Assembly (NCBI GenBank): GCA_034437555.1
Contig: DAOTTQ010000058.1
Span: 1 to 64,000 of the forward strand
Direction of reading: 5' to 3'
From: JANWYT01 sp034437555
GTDB taxonomy: Bacteria; Chloroflexota; Anaerolineae; Aggregatilineales; Phototrophicaceae
DNA length: 64,000 bases
The notes under the pieces are model-generated. The model saw nothing but the letters and a program-made list of their open reading frames with translations. It made no database searches and was not told the DNA's origin. This document shows positions 15,609 to 24,291 of this stretch, piece by piece (positions within the stretch are counted from its first letter, which is position 1; the number at the start of each line of letters is the position of its first letter). The position numbers and the translations under genes were made by a program.

Positions 15609-16076
15609 CTATACGAAGATTAAGGTGTCCAGATGACGCAAAAGCCACGTTTGTAATTCAGGTGTTTTGAAGTTAAGACGTTGAATGTGTCGCCGTGTCA
15701 ACGGAATTTCATCGGGCAGGTATTCTCCCCGTGTGGGGTCGTTAAACTCTGGTCCGGTGCGAAGCGACAAATCATAGCTTTCTAACCGACACACAAAGAA
15801 ATGCTCCTGAAGCGGTCGGTCTTTTTTAACGTGGTTTAGCACGAACACACGGCGTAAAATACGCACTTCCGCGCCCAGTTCTTCATAGAGTTCGCGGTAT
15901 AACGCGCTGTGCAGGTCATAATCGTGGGGTTCTACCCCACCGCCCGGCGCAACCCAATACGGCAAATGCTCACGAGAGGGCTTCACACGCTTAATCATCA
16001 TCAGCGTATTGTTCTCTGTTAGCAAGACGGCGCGTACTCTTTCTATGGGTTGGTCGTTAATCAATGGCGCAAACAT
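15609..16076 (-). CDS. NUDIX hydrolase
   Basis: A 155-residue NUDIX-fold protein. The Nudix box lies in GGGVEPHDYDLHSALYRELY followed by EELGAEV (about 45-71), with one extra residue before the RE..EE core. NUDIX enzymes hydrolyse nucleoside diphosphates linked to another group, using Mg2+ held by the box glutamates. Substrate cannot be read from the sequence. It sits between the HEAT gene and the DtxR-type regulator, all leftward, with gaps of roughly 80 bases, so a shared transcript is possible but not shown. Confidence 0.88.
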   Translation of the reverse strand: MFAPLINDQPIERVRAVLLTENNTLMMIKRVKPSREHLPYWVAPGGGVEPHDYDLHSALYRELYEELGAEVRILRRVFVLNHVKKDRPLQEHFFVCRLESYDLSLRTGPEFNDPTRGEYLPDEIPLTRRHIQRLNFKTPELQTWLLRHLDTLIFV

Positions 16077-16158
16077 GGTAAAAGTCCTTATAAAAACAGT
16101 GTTCTAAAGAAAGCATATCACGAATTTCATGTAAGTTGTGTTAAATGGGTGTGAAAGT

Positions 16159-16842
16159 CTATAAAACTTCAACAAGAATGCTTTGCGCCAGCGTATGCCC
16201 CACCGTTAGCACTTCATCAGAAAGCCGAATCGTTAGAGGTCCCTCAAAGGGTTCACGGCTCAAAATGCACACCATCTTCTGTAGCTTAAAGCCTTTGTCT
16301 TGGGCATGCTGTAGCAATTGCGGGTCACTGGTGACAAAGCGTGATACCCTAGAAAGTGCTTGTAAGGGAGCTTCTGCCAACGGAAGCAGTGTGGGCGCAG
16401 ACATCATCACCCCTTCTTGGTTGGGGATGGGGTCGCCGTGGGGGTCGAGCGTGGGATGTCCTAGCTTATGCGAAATCGCTTCAATAAACGCTTCGCTCAC
16501 GGCGTGTTCTATTTTTTCGGCTTCTTCGTGAACTTCATGAAGCGCATAGCCCAATTCTTGCACCAAATAAAGTTCTATTAGGCGATGACGGCGTAGCACA
16601 TTGAGCGCAAGGCGTTCACCGCTGGGCGTAAGCCGTACCCCTTGATAGCGCACATAGTCTATATAGCCCTCATCATGCAGGCGTTGTGCCATATCCGTAA
16701 CGCTTGGCGCAGAAATTGACAGCACGTCACGTAACGCATTGGTAGAAACGCGCCCTTCTTGTGTAGAGAGGGCTTGTTCAAGCACATAGACCGCTTTTAA
16801 GAAGTCCTCTACTGCTTCGCTGGTGTTTTTTTTATCCGTCAT
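16159..16842 (-). CDS. DtxR/MntR-family metal-dependent repressor
   Basis: The 227-residue protein has the winged helix of DtxR regulators (SEAVEDFLKAVYVLE, then ISAPSVTDMAQRLHDEGYIDY). The dimerisation and metal-binding domain follows (RRHRLIELYLVQELGY, EAEKIEHAVSEAF, LGHPTLDPHGDPIP), then a C-terminal SH3-like FeoA domain. The His and Glu ligands of this family are in place. It would repress iron or manganese uptake genes when the metal is bound; which metal is undecided. No transporter lies beside it. A small inverted repeat upstream (16861-16877) could be its own operator. Confidence 0.9.
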   Translation of the reverse strand: MTDKKNTSEAVEDFLKAVYVLEQALSTQEGRVSTNALRDVLSISAPSVTDMAQRLHDEGYIDYVRYQGVRLTPSGERLALNVLRRHRLIELYLVQELGYALHEVHEEAEKIEHAVSEAFIEAISHKLGHPTLDPHGDPIPNQEGVMMSAPTLLPLAEAPLQALSRVSRFVTSDPQLLQHAQDKGFKLQKMVCILSREPFEGPLTIRLSDEVLTVGHTLAQSILVEVL

Positions 16843-16860
16843 GCCCGTTCTTTTCCATTG

Positions 16861-16877
16861 TTGCCTACATTAGGTAT
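16861..16877. promoter_or_regulatory. Inverted repeat between dtxR-type gene and vWA gene
   Basis: TTGCCTA-CAT-TAGGTAT is an imperfect dyad in the short divergent region. The position suits an autoregulatory DtxR-type box, but similarity to known boxes is partial. Confidence 0.25.
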
Positions 16878-16967
16878 TAGTTTGATTGTAGCACAAGTTT
16901 TTGGGAACTAATGCCTCATCGCTTTCGTCTATGGAGTATCGTTGACAAAAATAGTGAGACCTTTACC

Positions 16968-19214
16968 ATGAAAACTATGCTTAAATTTGTTCTCTTATTT
17001 GTTATGTTGGGCGTGGGCATCAGCGCACAAGCCCAAGTCATTCTTATGCCCCCCGGTGTAGATACCAATCCCGACGGGTTGAGCGTGGATTTTCACCGCG
17101 TCAATGTCAAAATTGACAACCAAATTGCCATCACCGAAGTTTCGATGCAGTTTACGAACAATGGTGAAGGGCTTGCCGAAGGCACATTCTTATTCCCATT
17201 GCCCCCCGAAAGTGCCGTAGACAACCTGACGATGACCATCAATGGGCAAGTCATTGAAGCCAATTTACTGCGTGCCGACGAAGCCCGCGCCATTTACGAT
17301 GAAATTGTGCGCCAATACCGTGACCCCGCGCTTTTAGAATACGTAGGGCGTGACGTGATTCAAGCCAGCGTGTTCCCCATTCCAGCGGGTGAATCCCGCA
17401 AGATAGACATTCGTTATGGGCAAGCGTTAGCCTTAGAAAATGGTTTGCTATCGTATCGCTATCCACTAAACGCCAACCCCACAACCTCACGTAGTGTTAA
17501 ACAGGTAAGCATCCGCGTAGAAGTGACGGACGATGAAACCCTCAGCAATGTATACTCGCCCTCATACCCCATTGCCATTAGTCGCCCCAGTGATAGCTCA
17601 TTTGTAGCGGGCTTTGAAGCCAATGACTTTACATCCACAGGCGATTTTCAATTGTATTATGGCGTGCGACGTGAGGACATCACCGCCAGCCTACTCACCT
17701 ATAAAGCCAGCTCAGATGAGGACGGGTTCTTTATGCTCATGCTTCAGCCCCCACTGAGCTTATCTGCCGAAGCCATTCAGCCTAAAGACGTGGTCATCGT
17801 GCTAGACCAAAGCGGCAGTATGGAAGGCACAAAGTGGGAACAAGCCCAAGAAGCGGCTACCTATGTTCTGGGCAACCTTAACCCCAATGACCGCTTTAAT
17901 GTGATTGCCTTTAGCACAGGGTGGCGCGTATACAGTGAAACGCTATTGCCCGCCAGTGATGCCCGCCCCGCGATTGCATGGGTAAAAAGCCTGTATGCCG
18001 AAGGTGGCACAGACATTAACGGCGGGCTAACGACTGCGCTTAACTTTACCGATGATGAACGCCTAATGGCGGTCTTGTTTATGACAGACGGTTTAGCCAC
18101 AGAGGGCATTACCTACACCCCCGACATCATCGAAAGCCTCAACAGCATCGCCAAGCCTAACGCCCGCATCTTTACCTTTGGGGTGGGTGATGACGTAGAC
18201 ACCTTCTTGCTGGACAGCGTTGCCAATGCGTTTAATGGTTTAGGGACGTACGTTCGCCCTTATGAGAGCATTGAGGACGAAGTAGCCTCCCTTTACAACA
18301 AAATCAGCTCGCCCGTTTTAAGTGACCTTGTACTCACAATTGACGGTATTACCACCCAAAGCCTATATCCTGTGGCATTGCCCGACCTTTTCGCAGGCGA
18401 GCAGGTAACAGTCGTAGGGCAATATCGGCGTGGCACAGCAGGCGCAACGGTAACGCTAACGGGCAATCAAAACGGGCAAACCAAGACCTACACGTATAGC
18501 GACTTAGCGTTTAATGACCGCGCCAATGGCACAGAGTTTATCTCACGGTTATGGGCAACACGGCGCATTGGTGACCTGCTTAACAAAATTCGTTTAGAAG
18601 GCGAAACGCAGGAATTGGTGGATAGTGTCGTTAGCTTGTCGATTCGCTATGGCATCATCACGCCCTATACCAGCTTCCTCATCACCGAAGATGACATTCT
18701 AACGCAAGCCGGTCAAGACCGTGCCAACGTGCAATTCCAAGAAGAAGCGCAAGGATTAGCGGAGAGCTTTACGGGTTCTGGCGCAGTCGATGCCGCAGAC
18801 CTTGCCAATAGCTTACAACGCTCGGCAAATGCTGCGCCACCTCCTTCCCCACTTCAAGCACAATCTGCACCCGCGACTGCGGGCAGTGTGCCGAATGCAA
18901 CGCAAAATAGCTTGGGGGGTGTGGTAGATAGTGAAAGTGAAAGCCCTGCCGAAGGAACAGATTTTGCTGAACCTAGCATCCAACAAAATCTGATTCAAAA
19001 TGTGGGTCAAAAGACCTTCATCCAGCCTACCAACGGCATTTGGACAGACACCAGCTATTTAGAGGGTGTAACGCCCGTGCAAGATGTGGAGTTCTTAAGC
19101 GATGAATACTTTGACTTGCTAGAACAATTCCCAGAGCTTGCGCCCTATCTTGCCATTGGACAGAACGTGCTGGTGGTTTTGGGTGGCAACGCCTATAACG
19201 TCACCACACCCTAG
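16968..19214 (+). CDS. Secreted VIT and von Willebrand factor A domain protein
   Basis: A 748-residue exported protein. ATG 16968 is chosen because it begins a clear signal peptide ending SAQAQ. A VIT domain covers about 25-150, including EGTFLFPLPPESAVDNLTM and ANLLRADEARAIYDEIVRQY. A vWA domain follows at about 270-430 with MIDAS motif DQSGSMEG (about 280) and downstream Thr and Asp (FMTDGLATEG). A low-complexity Ala/Ser/Pro stretch spans about 610-680. Eukaryotic relatives are inter-alpha-trypsin inhibitor heavy chains. In bacteria such proteins are thought to mediate metal-dependent adhesion or envelope assembly. Confidence 0.88.
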   Translation: MKTMLKFVLLFVMLGVGISAQAQVILMPPGVDTNPDGLSVDFHRVNVKIDNQIAITEVSMQFTNNGEGLAEGTFLFPLPPESAVDNLTMTINGQVIEANLLRADEARAIYDEIVRQYRDPALLEYVGRDVIQASVFPIPAGESRKIDIRYGQALALENGLLSYRYPLNANPTTSRSVKQVSIRVEVTDDETLSNVYSPSYPIAISRPSDSSFVAGFEANDFTSTGDFQLYYGVRREDITASLLTYKASSDEDGFFMLMLQPPLSLSAEAIQPKDVVIVLDQSGSMEGTKWEQAQEAATYVLGNLNPNDRFNVIAFSTGWRVYSETLLPASDARPAIAWVKSLYAEGGTDINGGLTTALNFTDDERLMAVLFMTDGLATEGITYTPDIIESLNSIAKPNARIFTFGVGDDVDTFLLDSVANAFNGLGTYVRPYESIEDEVASLYNKISSPVLSDLVLTIDGITTQSLYPVALPDLFAGEQVTVVGQYRRGTAGATVTLTGNQNGQTKTYTYSDLAFNDRANGTEFISRLWATRRIGDLLNKIRLEGETQELVDSVVSLSIRYGIITPYTSFLITEDDILTQAGQDRANVQFQEEAQGLAESFTGSGAVDAADLANSLQRSANAAPPPSPLQAQSAPATAGSVPNATQNSLGGVVDSESESPAEGTDFAEPSIQQNLIQNVGQKTFIQPTNGIWTDTSYLEGVTPVQDVEFLSDEYFDLLEQFPELAPYLAIGQNVLVVLGGNAYNVTTP

Positions 19215-19238
19215 TTTTAGACACTAGACTTAAATAAA

Positions 19239-19270
19239 ACACGGGCAAGAGAGAATCTCTCTTGCCCGTG
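19239..19270. terminator. Hairpin terminator between convergent vWA and cold-shock genes
   Basis: CACGGGCAAGAGAG and its exact complement form a 14-base stem with a three-base loop. On the minus strand it is followed by TTTTATTT, so it terminates the cold-shock gene; it also follows the vWA gene stop by 25 bases. Confidence 0.8.
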
Positions 19271-19313
19271 ATGTTGTCAACGTTGTGACGCGATGTGTTC
19301 ACGCCAAAAGCGA

Positions 19314-19538
19314 TTAACCTTCGTTTGAGCCGAGAACGCGCACGTTATTGGCTTGTTTGCCCTTGTTGCCGTCGACAACTTCAAATTCGACTTTGTCACC
19401 TTCGTTGAGGGCGCGGTAGCCATCGGCAACAATTGCTGAGTAGTGAACAAAAATATCTGCACCACCATCTAGCTTGATAAATCCAAAACCCTTTTCAGAG
19501 TTAAACCACTTGACTTCACCTACAATACGTTCTGGCAT
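19314..19538 (-). CDS. Cold-shock protein
   Basis: A 74-residue CspA-type OB-fold protein. RNP1 is KGFGFIKL and RNP2 is DIFVHYSAI, both nearly canonical. It binds single-stranded RNA or DNA and acts as an RNA chaperone. ATG 19538 is set by TAGGAG eight bases upstream and by the normal CSP length. A promoter at 19631-19659 predicts a leader of about 90 bases; long leaders are common in csp genes and control translation at low temperature. It is monocistronic, ending at the hairpin at 19239-19270. Confidence 0.95.
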   Translation of the reverse strand: MPERIVGEVKWFNSEKGFGFIKLDGGADIFVHYSAIVADGYRALNEGDKVEFEVVDGNKGKQANNVRVLGSNEG

Positions 19539-19630
19539 TTGAAAAACTCCTAAAACTTGCTTACTAAAATCGGACGCAAATAGGCACAAAACCGCCTAAA
19601 AGCGAATTGTTGCGCAAAGCGTTTCAATCA

Positions 19631-19659
19631 AGTGTAGAGTACAGCACGTAATTCGTCAA
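19631..19659 (-). promoter_or_regulatory. Promoter of the cold-shock gene
   Basis: On the minus strand TTGACG (19659-19654), a 17-base spacer and TACACT (19636-19631). It implies an untranslated leader of about 90 nucleotides. Confidence 0.72.
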
Positions 19660-19800
19660 GTTAAGCCCTCTTTAAGAGGGAAAATAGCCCCTGACATTGC
19701 TTTATGTCCCTACGTTTACTCTACGCTATCTTGCATCTTGGAGTGCTTTTTACCACAATAAGCCTTCAATAACGCACACCGAGTAAAAGAGGAAAAATTC

Positions 19801-20985
19801 ATGCGGAAATTTGCGTTTCTAATGACCCTTTTGGGTATGATGACGCTTGCCATGATGGGCTTGCCTATGAGCGCACAAGAGGGCATTACTGCGTTTGCTA
19901 CCAGCACGCCCCTAAGTGAGACGACGCTCCCCGTTGGCACTATAGCAACACCCACGCCAAACACCCCAAGCATCGTTAGCGTCCAATCGTATGAACCCGA
20001 TGAATGCCGCTATGCAGAAGGACAACGCACAAGCGAAGCGTGTATTGCCATCATTAACCAGTTTCCCGAACCCAATGTAGAACCCATCAATATTGATGGC
20101 TATACGCTAACAAATTATAGCTTTTGGCGTGTGGGGCCCAACCCCGTGAATGTACATAACGCCCCTAATGGCGAAGTGACCAGCCAAATTCCACAAGGCT
20201 TTAACTTTGTAAACGTCACAGAAGAACAAGAAGGCTGGATTAAGAGCGAAAACGGCGGATGGATTGCAAAAACAGATGCCTACTACGTCAAACCTTCGTT
20301 CTTTACGGGCGTGCGCCTGCCCGATGGCTGGAATCAGCCGTTTGCATGGGTGCTAGATACCACAGGCATTTATGCGTCTACATATCCGGGCGGTCCCAGC
20401 ACCTCTGAAAGTGGGCTTGTGCCATTACACTATGAGCGTTACAACATCTTCGCCGAGGAAATGGGTGCGGACGGTTGGATGTATTATATGGTCGGTCCCG
20501 ACCAATGGGTAAAACAAATTTACATGGCAGTTGTTAAGCCCACCACCCGTCCTGAAGATGTGCAAGGGCGTTGGGTAGCCGTTGATTTGTATGAGCAAAC
20601 ACTGGTGGCTTATAACGAACAAGACCAACCCGCTTTTGCTACGCTCATCTCTACGGGGCTTCCCGGCACAGATACGAATGAGGGCGTGTTTCCTGTGTGG
20701 GCAAGGCTAGCGCGTGACCCCATGAGTGGCGCGACGGGCGCACCTAACGCCTACGCGCTTCAAAATGTGCCATGGGTGCAGTATTTTGATGAAAGCATTA
20801 GCTTACACGGCACATACTGGCATGACTTCTTTGGGTATCGGCGCAGTAGAGGGTGTGTCAATTTAAGCATTAGTGATGCCAAGTGGGTGTATGATTTCTT
20901 TGAACAAGCCCCCAAGCGAGCCGATGACAATCAGCCCGATGCTTTTGTGTACGTCCACAGCACAGGTGATTATCGCCGTCCCTAA
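19801..20985 (+). CDS. Secreted L,D-transpeptidase (YkuD) with SH3-like domains
   Basis: A 394-residue exported protein with an N-terminal signal peptide ending PMSAQE. A Thr/Pro-rich linker and SH3-like segments follow (VNVHNAPNGEVTSQIP, about 118-133). The C-terminal YkuD domain starts with WVAVDLYEQTLVAYNEQDQP, and its catalytic motif HGTYWHDFFGYRRSRGCVNL includes His336 and nucleophile Cys352. These enzymes make 3-3 cross-links in peptidoglycan or attach proteins to it, acting outside the membrane. GAGG lies before ATG 19801. It stands alone and ends convergent to a nucleotidase gene. Confidence 0.92.
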   Translation: MRKFAFLMTLLGMMTLAMMGLPMSAQEGITAFATSTPLSETTLPVGTIATPTPNTPSIVSVQSYEPDECRYAEGQRTSEACIAIINQFPEPNVEPINIDGYTLTNYSFWRVGPNPVNVHNAPNGEVTSQIPQGFNFVNVTEEQEGWIKSENGGWIAKTDAYYVKPSFFTGVRLPDGWNQPFAWVLDTTGIYASTYPGGPSTSESGLVPLHYERYNIFAEEMGADGWMYYMVGPDQWVKQIYMAVVKPTTRPEDVQGRWVAVDLYEQTLVAYNEQDQPAFATLISTGLPGTDTNEGVFPVWARLARDPMSGATGAPNAYALQNVPWVQYFDESISLHGTYWHDFFGYRRSRGCVNLSISDAKWVYDFFEQAPKRADDNQPDAFVYVHSTGDYRRP

Positions 20986-21044
20986 TAATTTTGGGGTATA
21001 AAAACGTGCATTCGTAGGGATAAACGCCTGCATTATCCGTGATT

Positions 21045-21083
21045 TTCAAAGTCCCCCTCCATTGGATGAAGAGGGACTTTGAA
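21045..21083. terminator. Hairpin between convergent YkuD and nucleotidase genes
   Basis: TTCAAAGTCCCCCTC pairs with GAGGGACTTTGAA around a short interior. The stem is strong and sits midway between the two stops. Flanking T tracts are weak, so its efficiency is uncertain. Confidence 0.6.
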
Positions 21084-21093
21084 TAAGAGTTGT

Positions 21094-22707
21094 TTAACGG
21101 TCTTGAACTTCGGTGTCTAGGGCAGTAATGCGAGGATTCTCGGCATCTACAACAAGTGTGATGGGTGAGATGCTTGCCAAGTAAGCACTGGTTGATTCAT
21201 AGTCCACGCGCCCAAAATCATAGGCGTTAATGGCGTTTTCTTCAAACACAGTATAGCCATCGCCACCGGTACGAACAAAGTTAATCGTGGCAATGCTGTA
21301 AGTGGCGGTTTCATCAAGGGGGGCAAATGTGCCGTCTTCGGCTTCTACGTCTACACTCACAATACGGCTACCCGCTTCTTGCTTGGGGTCGTAGGTAAAG
21401 CGCAAACCGCTTACTTGCAAGAAGCGACCGCTACCACCGTCACGTTGAATTTTGCCGTCGGCATCTAATGTGATGGCACTCACGCTGTTTTCAAGCGCGA
21501 CCAACAAATCAGCACCACTAAGTTCAAAGGTGGCAACCAAGTTACCAAAAGGATGAACGGTGAGTACATCGCCTAAGGTAACTTCGCCTGCTTCAATGTC
21601 GGCACGCACACCGCCACCATTCATTAAGCCAATTTGTGCGCCTGTTTCGGCACGCAAGCCATCGGCAATGATACTGCCAAGATTACATTCTTCAATACGG
21701 CAAACGCGGCGGTCACCATCTAGGAACACTTCGGTGTTTGCGCCAATGGTTTGGTCGCGGAGTGCGACAATGGCAGTCGAAAGCTCGGCGAGTAGGGTTT
21801 CTACTTCGGCATCGGGGGTGATGTAACGGCTTAACAAAACAACATCGCCACCTGCACTCGTCACAAGCCCGCTCGCATCAAACGTAACGTTCAAACGTCC
21901 TAAGTATGTGCCGTTTGCGCCTGCTTGGGCATAGAATACGGGGTTGCCGTCTGCGTCTTCTGCGGTAATGGGGTATTTACCAAATGCGCCAGCATAGGCA
22001 TTGCTATAAAGGGTGTGGCTGTGTCCACCAAGTACCACATCAATGTTTTGGAGCAAGGGCAACAGGGGAAGGTCGTCTTGAATGCCCAAGTGCGTTAGCA
22101 AAACAATTTTGTTGATGCCTTGTTCGGTAAGTTCGGCGGCGGCGGCATTTGCTACTGTGGAATAGTCACCATCAAACACAATAGCATCGTCAGGGGAAGA
22201 AGAGAACACAGTGGTGGCGGTGGTTAGACCAATCACACCCAACTGCGTGCCGTTTACGTCAATCACGGTGTAAGGGGCAAACAAGCCATTGAGCATTTCT
22301 ACGCCTGTAACGTCCACATTGGCAGATACCACAGGAAAGTTAAGCCCACTTAAAAAGTCTGCCAAAACTTGGTTACCATTGTCAAATTCGTGGTTGCCCA
22401 AGGTCATGCTATCATAACCGAGCAAGTTCATAATTTGCACTTGGTCTTGCCCTAAGTAAACGGTGTGATATAGCGAGCCTGTAAAGCGGTCGCCTGCGTC
22501 CAAAAGTACGACATTGCCACCTTCGGCGCGAACTTGCTTAACGACAGTGGCTTGACGTGCCGCACCGCCATTACCTGCGCTATTGGGTTCGTGGGCAGCG
22601 TGTTGGTCATTCGTGTGTAAAATGGTCAGGTCAAAGGTTTCTTCCTGGGCGGATGCGATGCCAACAAGCAACGCCAACAACAAAACAACTAATCTACGAA
22701 GTGCCAT
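21094..22707 (-). CDS. Secreted 5'-nucleotidase of the UshA family
   Basis: A 537-residue exported metallophosphoesterase. After a Leu-rich signal peptide (cleavage near GIASAQ) come the two-metal motifs LHTNDQHA, LDAGDRFTGS, TLGNHEFDNG and VLLTHLG, with GGHSHT near 230. The C-terminal nucleotidase domain contains NGGGVRADIEAGEVT and TGGDGYTVFE. It would dephosphorylate external nucleotides, giving nucleosides and phosphate for uptake. UDP-sugar hydrolysis is possible, as in UshA. No phosphate-regulon gene is adjacent. Confidence 0.92.
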   Translation of the reverse strand: MALRRLVVLLLALLVGIASAQEETFDLTILHTNDQHAAHEPNSAGNGGAARQATVVKQVRAEGGNVVLLDAGDRFTGSLYHTVYLGQDQVQIMNLLGYDSMTLGNHEFDNGNQVLADFLSGLNFPVVSANVDVTGVEMLNGLFAPYTVIDVNGTQLGVIGLTTATTVFSSSPDDAIVFDGDYSTVANAAAAELTEQGINKIVLLTHLGIQDDLPLLPLLQNIDVVLGGHSHTLYSNAYAGAFGKYPITAEDADGNPVFYAQAGANGTYLGRLNVTFDASGLVTSAGGDVVLLSRYITPDAEVETLLAELSTAIVALRDQTIGANTEVFLDGDRRVCRIEECNLGSIIADGLRAETGAQIGLMNGGGVRADIEAGEVTLGDVLTVHPFGNLVATFELSGADLLVALENSVSAITLDADGKIQRDGGSGRFLQVSGLRFTYDPKQEAGSRIVSVDVEAEDGTFAPLDETATYSIATINFVRTGGDGYTVFEENAINAYDFGRVDYESTSAYLASISPITLVVDAENPRITALDTEVQDR

Positions 22708-22814
22708 TTTTCTTAATTCTCCCTAAAACTCTGTATGAAAATAGGTGATGTTTTGTAACACACCTGTGTTACTCTAAAATCGTACCAGAGAATCACTAAT
22801 GAAGGGTAAACCGC

Positions 22815-23444
22815 GTGTTAAAAGACACCCGTGTTCAGTATAACATTCGCGCGTTTCGCACACATCTTCGGTTGCCAGAAAATTGGGGCGTAACGACGTT
22901 TGAACCCAAAGATTTTAGTGGTTTGGCACATTTAGAGGGCGCAAGTGATGCCATGCACACCCTAGAAACCACACTACTAAACGCTGTGCCACATGCGATT
23001 GCCTATGCCAATTTGTTAAGTGTATATGATGTTCTCAACGCAATGTTTAAAGCTGCACTACTTAAAGCGAACCCGCAGATTGGTTTGCGCCCGCCTGAAG
23101 TGGCGTTTGCGGTAGCGGGCTTTGGTGACGCGTGTCGGGCTTATGCCTATGAGGTGCTACGCGCCCACGCCCAAAAACACCCCCTTCCCGTGTGGCAAGT
23201 GGTGTATGACGACTGGTTACTACAAACCAAAGTCACTGCCACCGTCCCTTATACTTACACCCACGAAGGGACAGGGTGGCAAGTGTTTATTACCCATACT
23301 GTGTATGGCAGGCGCGGTTTGTTCGTCAAAACCCCCGAAAACGAGTATGATGTAGAGGATACCAGCATTTCTTGCCCCGCCGAAGCATGGATGGGGCGGT
23401 TATTAACACAGGTTAATCAGCTTATAGAGGGAGCTTTAATATGA
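22815..23444 (+). CDS. Protein of unknown function, coupled to an MBL-fold gene
   Basis: The 209-residue protein starts at GTG 22815, with AAGGG eight bases upstream. It has no signal peptide or membrane helix; I do not recognise the family. A helical first half (LETTLLNAVPHAIAYANLLS) is followed by a strand-rich second half (TGWQVFITHTVYGRRGLFVK). The stop overlaps the start of the next gene as ATGA, so the pair is translationally coupled, and a functional link to the metallo-hydrolase is likely. Confidence 0.65.
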   Translation: MLKDTRVQYNIRAFRTHLRLPENWGVTTFEPKDFSGLAHLEGASDAMHTLETTLLNAVPHAIAYANLLSVYDVLNAMFKAALLKANPQIGLRPPEVAFAVAGFGDACRAYAYEVLRAHAQKHPLPVWQVVYDDWLLQTKVTATVPYTYTHEGTGWQVFITHTVYGRRGLFVKTPENEYDVEDTSISCPAEAWMGRLLTQVNQLIEGALI

Positions 23445-24163
23445 CCAAATTAACAGCGCATGTACACGGCGTTTTAACGCTCGGCAAGCTCTTAAATGGC
23501 TATCTCATTGTCAACGGACAAGAAGTGACCATTATTGATGCAGGGGTGAGTGCGGGCTTTGTCAAAACAATTGAGAAAAAATTACAAGAGCTAGGGCTAG
23601 GGTGGTCAAACGTCACCAACATCCTCATCACACATAATCACCCCGACCACATTGGTGGGCTGGCAGAACTGCAAAAGCACACCAACGCTCCCACCCTGAT
23701 TCATCGGCTAGATGCGTCAGTGGTGCGTGGCGAACAACCCCAACAAATGGCAGACCCAAGCACACTCGGTTTCTTTGGGCGCATTATGCAAAACGGTATG
23801 CGCTCTGGTAGCGGGAGTATTATTCCTGCCCGTGTGGATGGCACCTTTGATGATGGCGACACCCTTAACCAAGTGCTTCCCAATTTAACGGTGGTGCAAT
23901 TGGACGGGCATAGCTATGGGCAATCGGGCTTTTGGATTCCCGAAGAAAAAACGCTGATAGGGGGTGATGTCCTTATGAATTTTCCCATTATGGGGCTGGT
24001 GATGCCTGTACGTATTCCATCGGTAGATTGGGAGCGTGTGAAAGTATCTATTAAGCGCGTGGATGAATTGGGCGTAGAAAACTTACTGATGGGGCATGGC
24101 GCACCCCTCATTGGTAATGCCCACCAAGTGGTTCGCGCCCTTATTGCCAAAAAGCACTTGTAG
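23441..24163 (+). CDS. Metallo-beta-lactamase-fold hydrolase
   Basis: A 240-residue MBL-fold protein with metal motif THNHPDHIGG (His65, His67, Asp69, His70). Further ligands are in LDGHSYGQSGF and in the late MGHGAPL. The gene is not a specific glyoxalase II or RNase Z; it resembles the large group of MBL hydrolases acting on thioesters or small esters, and substrate is open. It is coupled to the upstream unknown gene by an ATGA overlap. A short inverted repeat (ATGCCC..GGGCAT) after the stop lacks a T tract. Confidence 0.87.
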   Translation: MTKLTAHVHGVLTLGKLLNGYLIVNGQEVTIIDAGVSAGFVKTIEKKLQELGLGWSNVTNILITHNHPDHIGGLAELQKHTNAPTLIHRLDASVVRGEQPQQMADPSTLGFFGRIMQNGMRSGSGSIIPARVDGTFDDGDTLNQVLPNLTVVQLDGHSYGQSGFWIPEEKTLIGGDVLMNFPIMGLVMPVRIPSVDWERVKVSIKRVDELGVENLLMGHGAPLIGNAHQVVRALIAKKHL

Positions 24164-24291
24164 GGAAGCCATCATTGATGCCCTTTTGTGGGCATAACAA
24201 CATAAAAACGACCACTTGTTCAACCAAAAAGTTGTAATCGCGTTATACTATGTAAAATCTGCCGAATGAATAACGCTAAGGGAAGGTCTTT

